A DNA stretch of 64,000 nucleotides from Pseudomonas sp. 30_B (lineage in GTDB: Bacteria; Pseudomonadota; Gammaproteobacteria; Pseudomonadales; Pseudomonadaceae). Where the stretch lies: contig NZ_JAFGYY010000002.1 in assembly GCF_017491605.1 (NCBI RefSeq), forward strand, positions 62,001 through 126,000, written 5' to 3'. The notes under the pieces are model-generated. The model did not search any database. It had not been told where the DNA came from and saw only the letters and a list, made by a program, of their open reading frames with translations. Of this stretch, positions 1-8,006 are shown piece after piece (position 1 is the stretch's first letter; each line of letters begins with the position of its first letter). The translations under genes and the position numbers were made by a program.

Positions 1-1
1 G

Positions 2-586
2 GACGGCTACGAGCGCTTCCTGGAGCGCTACCCGGAGTGGCGCAATCGCGTGACCTGCCTGCAGATATCTCCCGGCAGCCGCCAGGACATCCCCGAATAC
101 GCCGACATCGACGCCGCCGTCAGCGCGCGGGTCGGGCATATCAACGGGCGTTTTGGCGCCGTGTCCTGGGTCCCGCTGCGCTACGTGGCGCGCAACCACC
201 GCCGCGAGGACATCGCCATGGTCATGCGTCACGCCCGCATCGGCCTGGTGACGCCCCTGCGTGACGGCATGAACCTGGTGGCCAAGGAATTCGTCGCCGC
301 CCAGGACCCGGACGACCCCGGCGTGCTCATCCTCTCCCAGTTCGCCGGCGCCGCCGCCGAGCTGGGCGGCGCGCTGATCATCAACCCCCACGACCGCGAC
401 GCCCTGGCCGACGCCATCAACACCGCCCTGCATATGCCGCTGAACGAGCGCCGGGCGCGCCATCGCGACATGTACGCGGTGCTGCAGGCCAATGACATCA
501 GGTTCTGGGGGCCGAGCTTCATCGACGCGCTGACCCGGCCGGGGAGGGCATTGAACTGGTTGTCGAACCATTACCTCGGGCATTGA
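2..586 (+). CDS. otsA: Trehalose-6-phosphate synthase, C-terminal part
   Basis: This is the last 194 residues of a GT20 family alpha,alpha-trehalose-phosphate synthase, which joins UDP-glucose and glucose-6-phosphate in trehalose (osmoprotectant) synthesis in the cytoplasm. The reading frame is open to the left edge, so the start lies outside the window. Recognisable family features are the stretch around RYVARNH, and the UDP-glucose-binding DGMNLVAKEF motif, followed by the SQFAGAAAEL segment that is nearly invariant in OtsA. It ends at TGA 584-586. No partner gene (otsB or a glycogen-debranching gene) is visible, because anything upstream is cut off. Identification is firm from motif content. 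Confidence 0.93.
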   Translation, partial: DGYERFLERYPEWRNRVTCLQISPGSRQDIPEYADIDAAVSARVGHINGRFGAVSWVPLRYVARNHRREDIAMVMRHARIGLVTPLRDGMNLVAKEFVAAQDPDDPGVLILSQFAGAAAELGGALIINPHDRDALADAINTALHMPLNERRARHRDMYAVLQANDIRFWGPSFIDALTRPGRALNWLSNHYLGH

Positions 587-1121
587 GGCAGGGTTGCTCT
601 TCGCAGGAGCGAGCTTGCTCACGAACCGAGGCTGATCGCGGACGGAGTCCGCTCCTACGCAAGAGCCGCATGTATCCGTAGGAGCGGACTCCGTCCGCGA
701 TGCTCGTGCTCTACGTAGGGCGGATAACGCTTGAGGCGCTATCCGCCCTACGAAAAACACCGCGGACCGAGTCCGCGCCGACGAAAGCGGCGTTTTGCAC
801 GGGGCAAGCCGCTCCGATTGAACAATCGAAAATTCACCTGCCCGACGGGCTGAAAGGCCCGTAAATCGGGCCTTTGCGCCTACCCGACCCCCGCTCCGAA
901 CCCTCGACCGCCCGTCAATTCCCCTCACCGACGTGAAAAAAAACTACCAATTCCCTACGTCCCATGTATTCTGCTCCCGCTGCCTGCCCGGTAAAGCGCC
1001 GCGACTTGATGTTCTGTCTACACGATGTTCCATCTCCTCGGCACCTCTTCACTACGCATTCAGCTCATGGCCGGTCGGCAATTCGGCTGGCCCTTAGCAA
1101 TCTACATCTGGAGACAACATC
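587..1121. other. Intergenic region otsA-cspA: REP repeats, hairpin and cold-shock leader
   Basis: This 535-bp gap has no credible gene. Positions 603-780 hold a cluster of REP-like palindromes (annotated separately). Positions 856-872 form a GGCCCG/CGGGCC hairpin followed by TTT, possibly the otsA terminator. The remaining part, roughly 920-1121, precedes the cold-shock gene and is likely its promoter and long 5' leader. ORFs found here on either strand lack family resemblance and a good ribosome binding site. Confidence 0.6.
603..780. repeat. Cluster of REP-like palindromes
   Basis: Three units lie side by side. At about 604-658, a GGAGCGAGCTTGCTC half is followed by a GCGGACGGAGTCCGC half. 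At about 678-702 there is GTAGGAGCGGACTCCGTCCGCGAT. At 715-751 a perfect 12-bp stem (GTAGGGCGGATA / TATCCGCCCTAC) closes over ACGCTTGAGGCGC. All recur elsewhere in the window and are typical extragenic repeats of Pseudomonas genomes. Confidence 0.8.
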
Positions 1122-1331
1122 ATGTCCGATCGTCAAAACGGCACCGTCAAGTGGTTCAACGCTGAGAAGGGCTTCGGCTTCATCACCCCGGAAAGCGGCC
1201 CGGACGTATTCGTTCACTTCCGTCAAATCGAAGGCAACGGCTACAAGTCCCTCGACGAAGGCCAGAAGGTCAGCTTCATCGTGACCGCCGGCCAGAAAGG
1301 CCCGCAGGCTGAGCAAGTTCGCGCCGTCTAA
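1122..1331 (+). CDS. CspA-family cold-shock protein
   Basis: A 69-residue single cold-shock domain, the usual length for the family. RNP1 (KGFGFI) is at residues 16-21 and RNP2 (VFVHF) at 29-33, the two surfaces that bind single-stranded RNA and DNA. Such proteins act as RNA chaperones or antiterminators in the cytoplasm. The start ATG follows a GGAGACAAC ribosome binding site. A strong intrinsic terminator follows at 1352-1376. The gene stands alone after a long leader, as is common for cold-inducible csp genes. Whether this copy is cold-induced or constitutive cannot be told from sequence. The family is certain; the exact paralogue name is not. Confidence 0.95.
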   Translation: MSDRQNGTVKWFNAEKGFGFITPESGPDVFVHFRQIEGNGYKSLDEGQKVSFIVTAGQKGPQAEQVRAV

Positions 1332-1351
1332 TCGACGCCACTTGTCGAAAA

Positions 1352-1376
1352 AGCCCCGCATTCGCGGGGCTTTTTC
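1352..1376 (+). terminator. Intrinsic terminator of the cold-shock gene
   Basis: Perfect AGCCCCGC / GCGGGGCT stem with a four-base ATTC loop, followed directly by a run of five T. It lies about 20 bp after the stop codon. Confidence 0.92.
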
Positions 1377-1389
1377 ATTTCTGCGGCAG

Positions 1390-1701
1390 TCAGACACTGC
1401 CCTCGCTCTCGATCACCAGAATGCGCGCCTCGCCTTGCGGGTGGGCCACATGCTCGGTGCCGATCGAGGCGTAGAAGATATCCCCTGTTTCCAGCATGAC
1501 CCGATGCTCGCCCTCCGCATCGCGGTAATGCATCTCCACCCGGCCGTCGAGCACCGCGAACACCTCCTCACCGTCGTTGACGTGCCATTTGTACGGCTGG
1601 TCGGTCCAGTGCAGGCGGGTGGTGATGCCGTTCATGTTGGCGATATCCTGCGCGCCCCAGGGACGGCTCGCCGTGAATTGCTTGCCACGGATGATTTTCA
1701 A
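1390..1701 (-). CDS. Small cupin-domain protein
   Basis: About 103 residues forming one cupin barrel. The double-stranded beta-helix motifs are visible: the region with HVNDGEEVFAVLDGRVEMHY corresponds to cupin motif 1, and GDIFYASIGTEHVAHP to motif 2. No ATG precedes the conserved N-terminal part, and TTG at 1699-1701, about a dozen bases after a GGAG, is the best start. The open frame continues upstream without a plausible start, and that extension overlaps the neighbouring hydrolase antisense, so I trimmed it. Cupins of this size are often metal-binding enzymes or small-molecule sensors; nothing here decides the substrate. It ends close to the cold-shock terminator, on the opposite strand. 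Confidence 0.8.
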   Translation of the reverse strand: MKIIRGKQFTASRPWGAQDIANMNGITTRLHWTDQPYKWHVNDGEEVFAVLDGRVEMHYRDAEGEHRVMLETGDIFYASIGTEHVAHPQGEARILVIESEGSV

Positions 1702-1799
1702 GGTCTCGGGTCTCCGGCAGGTGTTTGCCGATGCTACGTGAATGGACCGCAAGACGTTACACCACGACGACCCCGCGCAGGCGACGGGGTCAGTCTGAA

Positions 1800-2840
1800 T
1801 TACCACTTCGCCACATCCACCACTGCGCTTACGAACGCCTCCGGTGCCTCCTGAGGCAGGTTGTGCCCGATCCCTCCGGCCAGTGTCCGGTGCTCGTACT
1901 TGCCGGTGAACTTCGCTGCATAGACCTTGGGTGGCGGGTGGAAGGCGCCGTTGGCGTCGCCTTCCAGGGTGATGGTGGGCACGCCGATGGGTGGGGCCTT
2001 GGCGAGTCTCTGTTCCAGTTCGTCGTACTGCGGCTCGCCCTCGGCCAGAGCCAGACGCCAGCGGTAGTTGTGCAGCGTGATGGCGACGTGGTCGGGGTTT
2101 TCGAAGGCCTTGGCGCTGCGCTCGAAGGTGGCGTCGTCGAAGTTCCACTTCGGTGAGGCCTGTTTCCAGATGAGTCGGGTGAAGTCGTGGGTGTTCTTCG
2201 CGTAGCCGGCCGCGCCGCGTTCGGTGGCGAAGTAGAACTGGTACCACCAGAGGAATTCGGCTTCCGGTGGCAAGGGCTGTTTGCCGGCCTGCTGGTTGCC
2301 GATCAGGTAGCCGCTCACGGCCACCAGTGCCTTGCAGCGCTCCGGCCAGAGGGCGGCGATGATGTCGGCAGTGCGCGCGCCCCAGTCGAAGCCGGCGAGC
2401 ACCGACTTGTCGATCTTCAGCGCATCCATCAGAGCGATGATGTCGCTGGCCACCGCCGCCGGCTGTCCGTTGCGCAGGGTCTTGTCGGAGAGGAAGCGCG
2501 TGCTGCCGTAGCCGCGCAGCCAGGGCACTATGACCCGGAATCCGTGGGCCGCCAACGCCGGGGCCACATCGACGAAGCTATAGATGTCGTAGGGCCAGCC
2601 GTGCAGCAGGATGACCACCGGCCCCTCCGCTGGGCCATCCTCGGCGTAGCCGACTCTGAGCAGGCCGGCGTCGATCTGTTTGAGCGCCTTGAATCGGGTA
2701 TGCCCGCCGGCCTTTGCCGGCGGCGCGGTCTTGCTCGGTTCGCTGGTGGCCTGCGCCACGTTGGGCAGTTGCGACGCGGCCAGTGCTACGGCAGCCAGGC
2801 GCATCAGGTGGCGGCGGCTGCTATCGAAGTGCTCCGACAT
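1800..2840 (-). CDS. Tat-exported alpha/beta hydrolase, epoxide hydrolase-like
   Basis: 346 residues. The N-terminus carries a twin-arginine-type signal (SRRHLMR at residues 8-14, then a hydrophobic stretch), so the enzyme is probably exported to the periplasm folded. The alpha/beta hydrolase core begins near residue 60: HGWP at 80-83 is the oxyanion segment, and GFDWG at 150-154 places an aspartate (D152) in the nucleophile position, as in epoxide hydrolases and haloalkane dehalogenases rather than serine esterases. A C-terminal GHNLPQE supplies the histidine. The substrate is unknown. It is transcribed away from the FMN-reductase pair and has no obvious operon partner. Confidence 0.82.
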   Translation of the reverse strand: MSEHFDSSRRHLMRLAAVALAASQLPNVAQATSEPSKTAPPAKAGGHTRFKALKQIDAGLLRVGYAEDGPAEGPVVILLHGWPYDIYSFVDVAPALAAHGFRVIVPWLRGYGSTRFLSDKTLRNGQPAAVASDIIALMDALKIDKSVLAGFDWGARTADIIAALWPERCKALVAVSGYLIGNQQAGKQPLPPEAEFLWWYQFYFATERGAAGYAKNTHDFTRLIWKQASPKWNFDDATFERSAKAFENPDHVAITLHNYRWRLALAEGEPQYDELEQRLAKAPPIGVPTITLEGDANGAFHPPPKVYAAKFTGKYEHRTLAGGIGHNLPQEAPEAFVSAVVDVAKW

Positions 2841-2979
2841 GATAATCCCCGGGTTGGAGTGGGCCCGGATAAGCGTAGGCGAGCAGGCGGAAGCGGGCGC
2901 AATCCGTGATCCTTACGCCCGGTGCCGTCCTCTGTCGTTGCGACTGGAGATGATGGGTATCGCTGCGCTCCACGCCATC

Positions 2980-3210
2980 CTACGGACTGGGCTGAACCAG
3001 CTTCTCCACCAGCCGCCGTGTCAGCGGGGCGATGACCAGCACCAGCGGGAATGCGATGCACCAGCTGCTGAGCCAGGCGCCCAGCCAGAGCTGGGTGAGG
3101 TCGGGGACGAGGCCGACGGCGCGGAAGGTGGAAAGGCCGGAGACCAGCAGGGTCATCACGCCGGAGAGGATCAGTGCGAACAGCAGTGGGCTGTAGCGGC
3201 GGGCGATCAT
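2980..3210 (-). CDS. Small two-helix membrane protein (DUF2798-like)
   Basis: 76 residues with two predicted transmembrane helices (about residues 8-28 and 42-64) separated by a short loop and ending in a basic/amphipathic tail. The pattern, including an N-terminal RYSPLLFALILSG-type segment, fits the DUF2798 family of small proteobacterial membrane proteins. Its ATG overlaps the stop of the upstream flavodoxin-like gene by four bases (ATGA), so the two are translationally coupled and probably work together or share regulation. The biochemical role is unknown. A longer open frame extends upstream but runs out of frame through the reductase gene. Confidence 0.8.
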   Translation of the reverse strand: MIARRYSPLLFALILSGVMTLLVSGLSTFRAVGLVPDLTQLWLGAWLSSWCIAFPLVLVIAPLTRRLVEKLVQPSP

Positions 3211-3797
3211 GCGTGAGCCTCCTGCGCAGCTTCCATCTGCGGTTGGTGCAGGCGGGCGAGGGTTTCGGCGAAGTGCTGGCCGAACATGCGCGCGGTCTTC
3301 AGGTCGCCGGGGGCGAAGTCCTGGGCGGTCTTGTCGGCCTGGGCCATCAGCCCGGACCAGGAGCCGAGGCGGTTGGCGGCTTCGTCGTAGGGCACGCCCA
3401 GGTGCTGCTCGGGAAGGATCGGATTGCCGGCCCAGAGCATGCCGTGCTGCATGCAGAAGGTGAACAGCGAGATCAGTGTGGACTGCTTGTCGCCGGCCGG
3501 CAGCGCCGAGACGGTGAAGCCGGCGGCGAGGCGGCCGCGCAGTTTCTGCTGGCGCCAGAGCGGGCCGGTGGCGTCCATCAGGGCCTTCATCGGCGCTGAG
3601 ACGCCGCCCAGGTAGGTGGGGGAGCCGAGGATCAGGCCGTGATAGGCGAGCAGGGCGTCGGGGCGTTCGATCAGGTCCTGGGCCTTGAGCAGGTGCACGT
3701 TGCAGCCGGGCACGAGGCTGGCGCCGCTGGCGATGGTCTGGGCGATCCGCTCGGTGCGGCCGCTGGCGCTGTGGTAGAGGATGGCGAGGGTCTTCAT
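3207..3797 (-). CDS. Flavodoxin-fold NAD(P)H-dependent FMN reductase / quinone reductase
   Basis: 196 residues. The N-terminal beta strand is followed by a phosphate-binding loop (YHSASGRTERIAQ, residues 8-20) typical of flavodoxin-like FMN proteins, and GSPTYLGGVSAPMK (near residue 58) corresponds to the second FMN loop of the WrbA / NAD(P)H:quinone oxidoreductase group. Such enzymes reduce quinones or supply reduced flavin in the cytoplasm. It is the first gene of a two-gene unit with the small membrane protein downstream (4-bp overlap). The electron acceptor cannot be told from sequence. Confidence 0.85.
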   Translation of the reverse strand: MKTLAILYHSASGRTERIAQTIASGASLVPGCNVHLLKAQDLIERPDALLAYHGLILGSPTYLGGVSAPMKALMDATGPLWRQQKLRGRLAAGFTVSALPAGDKQSTLISLFTFCMQHGMLWAGNPILPEQHLGVPYDEAANRLGSWSGLMAQADKTAQDFAPGDLKTARMFGQHFAETLARLHQPQMEAAQEAHA

Positions 3798-3990
3798 GGT
3801 TTCTCCGTGGGTTCACGCAAGGGGAAGGGCGCGTCCGGTGTGCTCGGAGCGGGCTTGGTGTAACCCTACGAGTTCAAGTGAACTTGAGGTCAAGGGGGAT
3901 CCCATGGGAGGGGCAGGCGCGGTGAAATGGCTCCTGGAAAAGCAGTTTTCGTAGGGCCGAGGAGCGCGTTGGGCAAAGGTTTGCCCATGT

Positions 3991-4022
3991 GTAGGGCGTA
4001 CAACCGTTCGCGGTTGTACGCC
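3991..4022. repeat. GTAGGGCG-family palindrome, inner stem TACAACCG
   Basis: GGCGTACAACCG (3995-4006) pairs perfectly with CGGTTGTACGCC (4011-4022) around a TTCG tetraloop. The left side reads GTAGGGCG, shared with the other members. A nearly identical copy is at 13141-13172. Confidence 0.85.
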
Positions 4023-4121
4023 GCTGTACCGTACTCATTGTCGGCGTATGGCTGAATTCGGAGTGCTGTAACGCGGCAGCTCCGTGACCAGCTCCGGAGC
4101 GTTCGGGAGCTAAGGTCAAAC

Positions 4122-4152
4122 GGCGTATAACGTCGAACGTTATACGCCCTAC
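4122..4152. repeat. GTAGGGCG-family palindrome, inner stem TATAACGT
   Basis: GGCGTATAACGT (4122-4133) pairs perfectly with ACGTTATACGCC (4137-4148) around a 3-base loop, and the right side continues as CGCCCTAC. It is the same outer arm as the other members with a different inner stem. Confidence 0.82.
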
Positions 4153-4200
4153 GCGCTGGCCAGCCTTTGCATAGGCCTTGCAGGCTGAGAAGCGCTTCTG

Positions 4201-4236
4201 GCGGCGGATAACCCGTTCCGGGTTATGCGCCCTACG
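4201..4236. repeat. GTAGGGCG-family palindrome, inner stem ATAACCCG
   Basis: GCGGATAACCCG pairs with CGGGTTATGCGC with one mismatch, and the right arm ends CGCCCTAC. It lies directly before the 3' end of the sirtuin gene. Confidence 0.8.
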
Positions 4237-4243
4237 AACTGGA

Positions 4244-5008
4244 TCAGTGCTCGGCGAATGCGGCCTCGACCAGCGCCGGCAAGGCCACACCCGCCGCGCT
4301 GGCGAGGGCGAAGTCGCGTTCGCCGTGCAGCGGTCCCGGCGTCGGGTTGATGTGCAGCAGCGTGGCGCCGGCGCGCCAGGCGACCTGGGGGATTTCCGCT
4401 GCCGGGTAGACCACGCCCGAGGTGCCTACTGAGATCAGCAGGTCGCAGTTTTCGGCGGCTTCGAAGGCGTGGGTCATGGCGTTCATCGGCAGGCCTTCGC
4501 CGAACCACACCACGCCGGGGCGTAGCGGAGCGCCGCAATGGGCGCAGGCGGGCGGGGTGACGTGGCGGCCGGCTTCGGGCTCGTCCGGGATCGGCAGTGG
4601 CTCGTCCGGCTCGCGCTGGCAGGTGAAGCAGCGTGGGCGTTCGAGCTGGCCGTGGAGGTGGATGACGTCGTGGCTGCCGGCGCGCTCGTGGAGATCGTCG
4701 ACGTTCTGAGTGATCAGCGTGAGCTTCGGCACCTTGCCGGCCAGCGCGGCGATAGCCAGGTGAGCGGGATTGGGCCGGGCGCGGTGTACGAGGCTGCGGC
4801 GCCACTGGTACCAGCCCCAGATCAGCGACGGGTCGGCGCGGAAGGCGTCGGCGGTGGCCAGCCGGGACGGCTCGAAGCGCGCCCAGAGGCCGGTGAGCCG
4901 GTCGCGGAAGGTGGGGATGCCGCTTTCGGCGGAAACCCCGGCACCGGTGAAGACCACGACATGACAGGCATCGCGCAGGGCTTCGAGCAGGGCGGGTTCG
5001 AAGGTCAT
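4244..5008 (-). CDS. cobB: Sir2 NAD-dependent protein deacylase (class III sirtuin)
   Basis: 254 residues covering a whole sirtuin core. GAGVSAESGIP (residues 22-32) and TQNVD (100-104) form the NAD site, and HLHG (117-120) carries the catalytic histidine H119. The structural zinc is held by C127/C130 and C155/C158. Y67 and R70 (YQWR) match the Tyr/Arg pair that marks SIRT5-like enzymes able to remove succinyl and malonyl groups as well as acetyl. It removes acyl groups from lysines in the cytoplasm, producing O-acyl-ADP-ribose and nicotinamide. Its start overlaps the stop of the upstream diguanylate cyclase by four bases, so the two are co-translated. Confidence 0.93.
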   Translation of the reverse strand: MTFEPALLEALRDACHVVVFTGAGVSAESGIPTFRDRLTGLWARFEPSRLATADAFRADPSLIWGWYQWRRSLVHRARPNPAHLAIAALAGKVPKLTLITQNVDDLHERAGSHDVIHLHGQLERPRCFTCQREPDEPLPIPDEPEAGRHVTPPACAHCGAPLRPGVVWFGEGLPMNAMTHAFEAAENCDLLISVGTSGVVYPAAEIPQVAWRAGATLLHINPTPGPLHGERDFALASAAGVALPALVEAAFAEH

Positions 5009-6528
5009 GGCGCGCTTCCGGAAAGGCTGGAGGCATTGTCCAGTCGGTTGCGGCCAGCACCCTTGGCGCGGTACAGGGCCTGGTCGGCGGTGCCGATCAG
5101 GGCAGCGGCGGGGGCGTCCGAACCTGCCGGGAGAGTGGCGATGCCGATGCTGGCGGTTACCCGGCCGAACGGGCTGCCAACGTGGGTCAGGTTGCTCTGC
5201 CAGAGGTGCTGCAGGAACTGCTCGGCCACGGCCTGCGCCCCGGCGTTGTCGGTGTTGGGCAGGATCACCGCAAGCTCTTCGCCGCCATAGCGCGCCGCCA
5301 GGTCGCCGGGGCGCCGTACGCTGTCGGCCAGCAGTTGGCCGATGTTGCGCAGGCAGTCGTCGCCGGCGGGGTGGCCGTAGGTGTCGTTGAAGCGCTTGAA
5401 ATAGTCGACGTCGATCAGCAGCAGGCTCAGCGGGCTCTGTTCGCGGTAGGCGCGGCGCAGTTCGGCGGTGAGGCGGTCGTCGAAGCTACGGCGGTTCTGC
5501 AGGCCCGTGAGCGGGTCGCGCGAGGCCAGCACTTCGAGCTGGTGGTTGGCCTTGAGCAGTTCTTCGCGGGCGGCCACCAGCAGGCCTTCGGTGCGGATGC
5601 GGCGCTGGATCGCGAGGATCATCAGGATGCCGATGATGACGATCACCAACAGCAGGCCGACTGCGATGGCCACCGTGCGCACGGCGTCGGCGCGCCAGGA
5701 GGCCAGGGCTTCGTCCTTGCCCAGGGCGACTGCGGTCACCAGCGGATAGCGCTCGTTCTTGCGGAAGGCGTAGATGCGCTCGATGCCGTCCAGCGAGGAG
5801 TTGAAGGAGGCGGTGCCGACCATGGCGTGGTCGAGGTAGCCGGTGAAGATCGGCGAGCGTGACAGCACGCGGCCCATATCGGCCTGGCGGAACGGGTAGC
5901 GCACCAGCACCTGGCCGTTGCTGGTGGTGACGCCGATGGCGCCGTGCTGGCCGATGTCGATCTTGCCGAACAGCTGGAGGAAGTTCTCCACGCCCAGGGT
6001 GGCGGAGATGACGCCGGCGAAGCGGCCGTCGGGATGGTTGTAGCGGCGGCTGACGGTGATCACCCACTTGCCGCTGGAGCGGCTGCGGATCGGTTCGCCG
6101 ATGTAGGCGTCGGTAGATGGGTTGTCACGATGGTGAATGAAGAAGGAGCGGTCGGCGCTGGTGGCACCGGCTGGAACATTGCCATTGGAGACCATCAGCC
6201 AGTTGCCGTTGGCGTCGTAGATGACGATGCCATCGAGCTGATTGAGCAGCGATTGCTGGCGCTGAGCCAGGTGGCGCAGACGCTCCAGTTGAGCGGGGGT
6301 GGTGCCATCGGTTTCCAGGCGCTCGGCCAGGCCCAGGAGCAGCATGGAGCTCTGGGTGATGATGCCTTCGACGTAGGTGTCCAGCGCCTGGGTCAGGTTG
6401 AGGTTGTGGGTGTAGGCCTTGGCGAGGGTGCGTTCTCGGGCGGCCCACAGCTCCCAGGCGGTGGCCATTGCCACGGTCAGGCTGATGACCGTCAGCAGGA
6501 GTACGGCAAGGCGGATGTCGCGTTTCAA
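5005..6528 (-). CDS. Membrane diguanylate cyclase with periplasmic Cache-type sensor
   Basis: 507 residues: transmembrane helix at 6-28, a periplasmic sensor of about 250 residues (29-283) that looks like a double Cache domain (IVIYDANGNW and ISATLGVENF are typical), a second helix at 284-308, then a GGDEF domain from about 335. The active site is GGEEL (415-419) with RPGD at 406-409 exactly five residues before it, an intact product-inhibition I-site. It should therefore make cyclic di-GMP in response to an extracellular small molecule and be feedback-inhibited. The gene overlaps the downstream sirtuin gene by four bases and follows another GGDEF gene by 83 bp. Confidence 0.92.
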   Translation of the reverse strand: MKRDIRLAVLLLTVISLTVAMATAWELWAARERTLAKAYTHNLNLTQALDTYVEGIITQSSMLLLGLAERLETDGTTPAQLERLRHLAQRQQSLLNQLDGIVIYDANGNWLMVSNGNVPAGATSADRSFFIHHRDNPSTDAYIGEPIRSRSSGKWVITVSRRYNHPDGRFAGVISATLGVENFLQLFGKIDIGQHGAIGVTTSNGQVLVRYPFRQADMGRVLSRSPIFTGYLDHAMVGTASFNSSLDGIERIYAFRKNERYPLVTAVALGKDEALASWRADAVRTVAIAVGLLLVIVIIGILMILAIQRRIRTEGLLVAAREELLKANHQLEVLASRDPLTGLQNRRSFDDRLTAELRRAYREQSPLSLLLIDVDYFKRFNDTYGHPAGDDCLRNIGQLLADSVRRPGDLAARYGGEELAVILPNTDNAGAQAVAEQFLQHLWQSNLTHVGSPFGRVTASIGIATLPAGSDAPAAALIGTADQALYRAKGAGRNRLDNASSLSGSAP

Positions 6529-6611
6529 TCGGGCCTCATTGAGTCAGTAGCGGTGGCGTCTGCCACCCGGCAGAGAGACGCCGGCTGGGCGCGCCGGGTT
6601 ACGTTGTGCAG

Positions 6612-7805
6612 TCAAACCGTCGGCGGGCCACTGAGTTGCACGCGGTTGCGCCCGTCCTGCTTGGCGCAGTAAAGGTGCTGGTCGCACCGCGCAAGCAGGT
6701 CGAGCGGCTCGTTCAGGCCCTCTTCGCTGGCCAGCGCCGCCCCGAGGCTGATGGTGAGGTAGCGCAGGTCGTCGGGTCGGTGCTGGTGTTCGATGTTCAG
6801 GCTGGCCACCTGCTCGCGCAGGCGTTCGGCCACACGGCGCAGATCGTCGACGCTGCCGGTTTCAAGCAGTACGACGAACTCCTCGCCGCCATAACGATAG
6901 ACGCTGGCGCGGCCGCCGCGCAGGCTGCCGACCAGGGATTCGGCGACCCTGCACAGGCAGCGGTCGCCGCTCTGGTGGCCGTAGTGGTCGTTGTAGGGTT
7001 TGAAGTAATCGATATCCACCAGCAGCAGGGCGAAGGGTCGGCCGTGGGCGCGCATGCCGTCCCAGCTGGTCTTGAGCTGGGCGTCCAGGGCGCGGCGGTT
7101 GCCGACGCCGGTCAGCGCGTCGGTGCTGGCCAGCTCCTGAAGACGCAGGTTGAGCGAGGCCAGTTCGGCGCGCTGGCGGCGCTCTTCCTGGTCGGCGAGG
7201 AAGGCCTCGCGCACGCCGCGGATATTGGTCCAGCTGATGAACAGGCTGAACAGCGCCACCGGCAGGTAGACCAGGGTGAAGATCAGCACGGGCTTGGTCG
7301 CGCCGTCATGGATCAGCCAGACGTTATAGAGAATGATCGTCGAGATGATCGCCGAGATCAGGGCAATGCCCCTGAACGAATAGCGCACCCCGAGGTTGCC
7401 GAGGAGGATGAACACCACCGAGGCATAGAGGAAGAAGGGCACGTCGGGCGAGGCGCTGCGCTTGAGCAGTTCGAACCAGGCGAGGGTGGAGATGATGTCG
7501 TGCACCGGCATCAGCAGGTCCATCAGCAGAACGCTGCGGCTGAAGCGGAACACCAGGAAGATGTTGAGCAGGCCGATAAGGCTCAGGCCGGTGCGCAGCA
7601 GCAGCGATTCCTTTGCCATGTCCGGGATCAGCAGGGCGTCGGCCAGCACGTAGGAATCGTAGGCCGCCATGGCGATGAAGTTGATCGCCAGCAGGAAGCG
7701 CCGGTAATGCCGGATGACATAGGCCTTGTAGGCGACGCGCAGGCTGGGCGGCATCTTGCCCTGGGACTGCCGGGAAGGCTCGGCGGAAAACTCGGGTAGG
7801 GTCAT
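6612..7805 (-). CDS. Membrane diguanylate cyclase (GGDEF) with multi-helix N-terminus
   Basis: 397 residues. The N-terminal ~200 residues contain about six hydrophobic segments (near 36-58, 68-86, 95-114, 123-140, 145-166, 172-192), i.e. a membrane-embedded sensor without a large periplasmic domain. A short coiled linker (200-225) leads into a GGDEF domain with active GGEEF at 306-310. The I-site position (297-300) reads GGRA, so RxxD is missing and product inhibition through that site is unlikely. It lies upstream of, and on the same strand as, the Cache-GGDEF gene, so the two probably form a transcription unit with the sirtuin gene. Confidence 0.9.
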   Translation of the reverse strand: MTLPEFSAEPSRQSQGKMPPSLRVAYKAYVIRHYRRFLLAINFIAMAAYDSYVLADALLIPDMAKESLLLRTGLSLIGLLNIFLVFRFSRSVLLMDLLMPVHDIISTLAWFELLKRSASPDVPFFLYASVVFILLGNLGVRYSFRGIALISAIISTIILYNVWLIHDGATKPVLIFTLVYLPVALFSLFISWTNIRGVREAFLADQEERRQRAELASLNLRLQELASTDALTGVGNRRALDAQLKTSWDGMRAHGRPFALLLVDIDYFKPYNDHYGHQSGDRCLCRVAESLVGSLRGGRASVYRYGGEEFVVLLETGSVDDLRRVAERLREQVASLNIEHQHRPDDLRYLTISLGAALASEEGLNEPLDLLARCDQHLYCAKQDGRNRVQLSGPPTV

Positions 7806-8006
7806 CGGGGGGAGCCTGTGTCTGCCGTCCTGGCGAATGCTGGCCAGTGGCTAGAGTAGGGGGCGGTTCGAGCGCCGTCCAGCAGGTTGGTATACAGCGG
7901 GGCGAGCGCGGGGCTGGATTGGATCTTTCACCTGTGCCGCTAATGGATCTTTATGCGGTGCCAATGCATCGGCATGATGGCGCCATCCCCTGATTTCGAG
8001 GCCAGC

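Larger units (their letters stand above)
3798..4243. other. Intergenic region with three GTAGGGCG-type palindromes
   Basis: This 446-bp gap has no supported gene. It holds three palindromes of one family at 3991-4022, 4122-4152 and about 4201-4236 (separate entries). The first roughly 100 bp, before the reductase start, includes the region AAGTTCAAGTGAACTTGAGG (an AAGTTCA/TGAACTT dyad at about 3870-3886), which may be an operator for the reductase gene. Confidence 0.6.
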
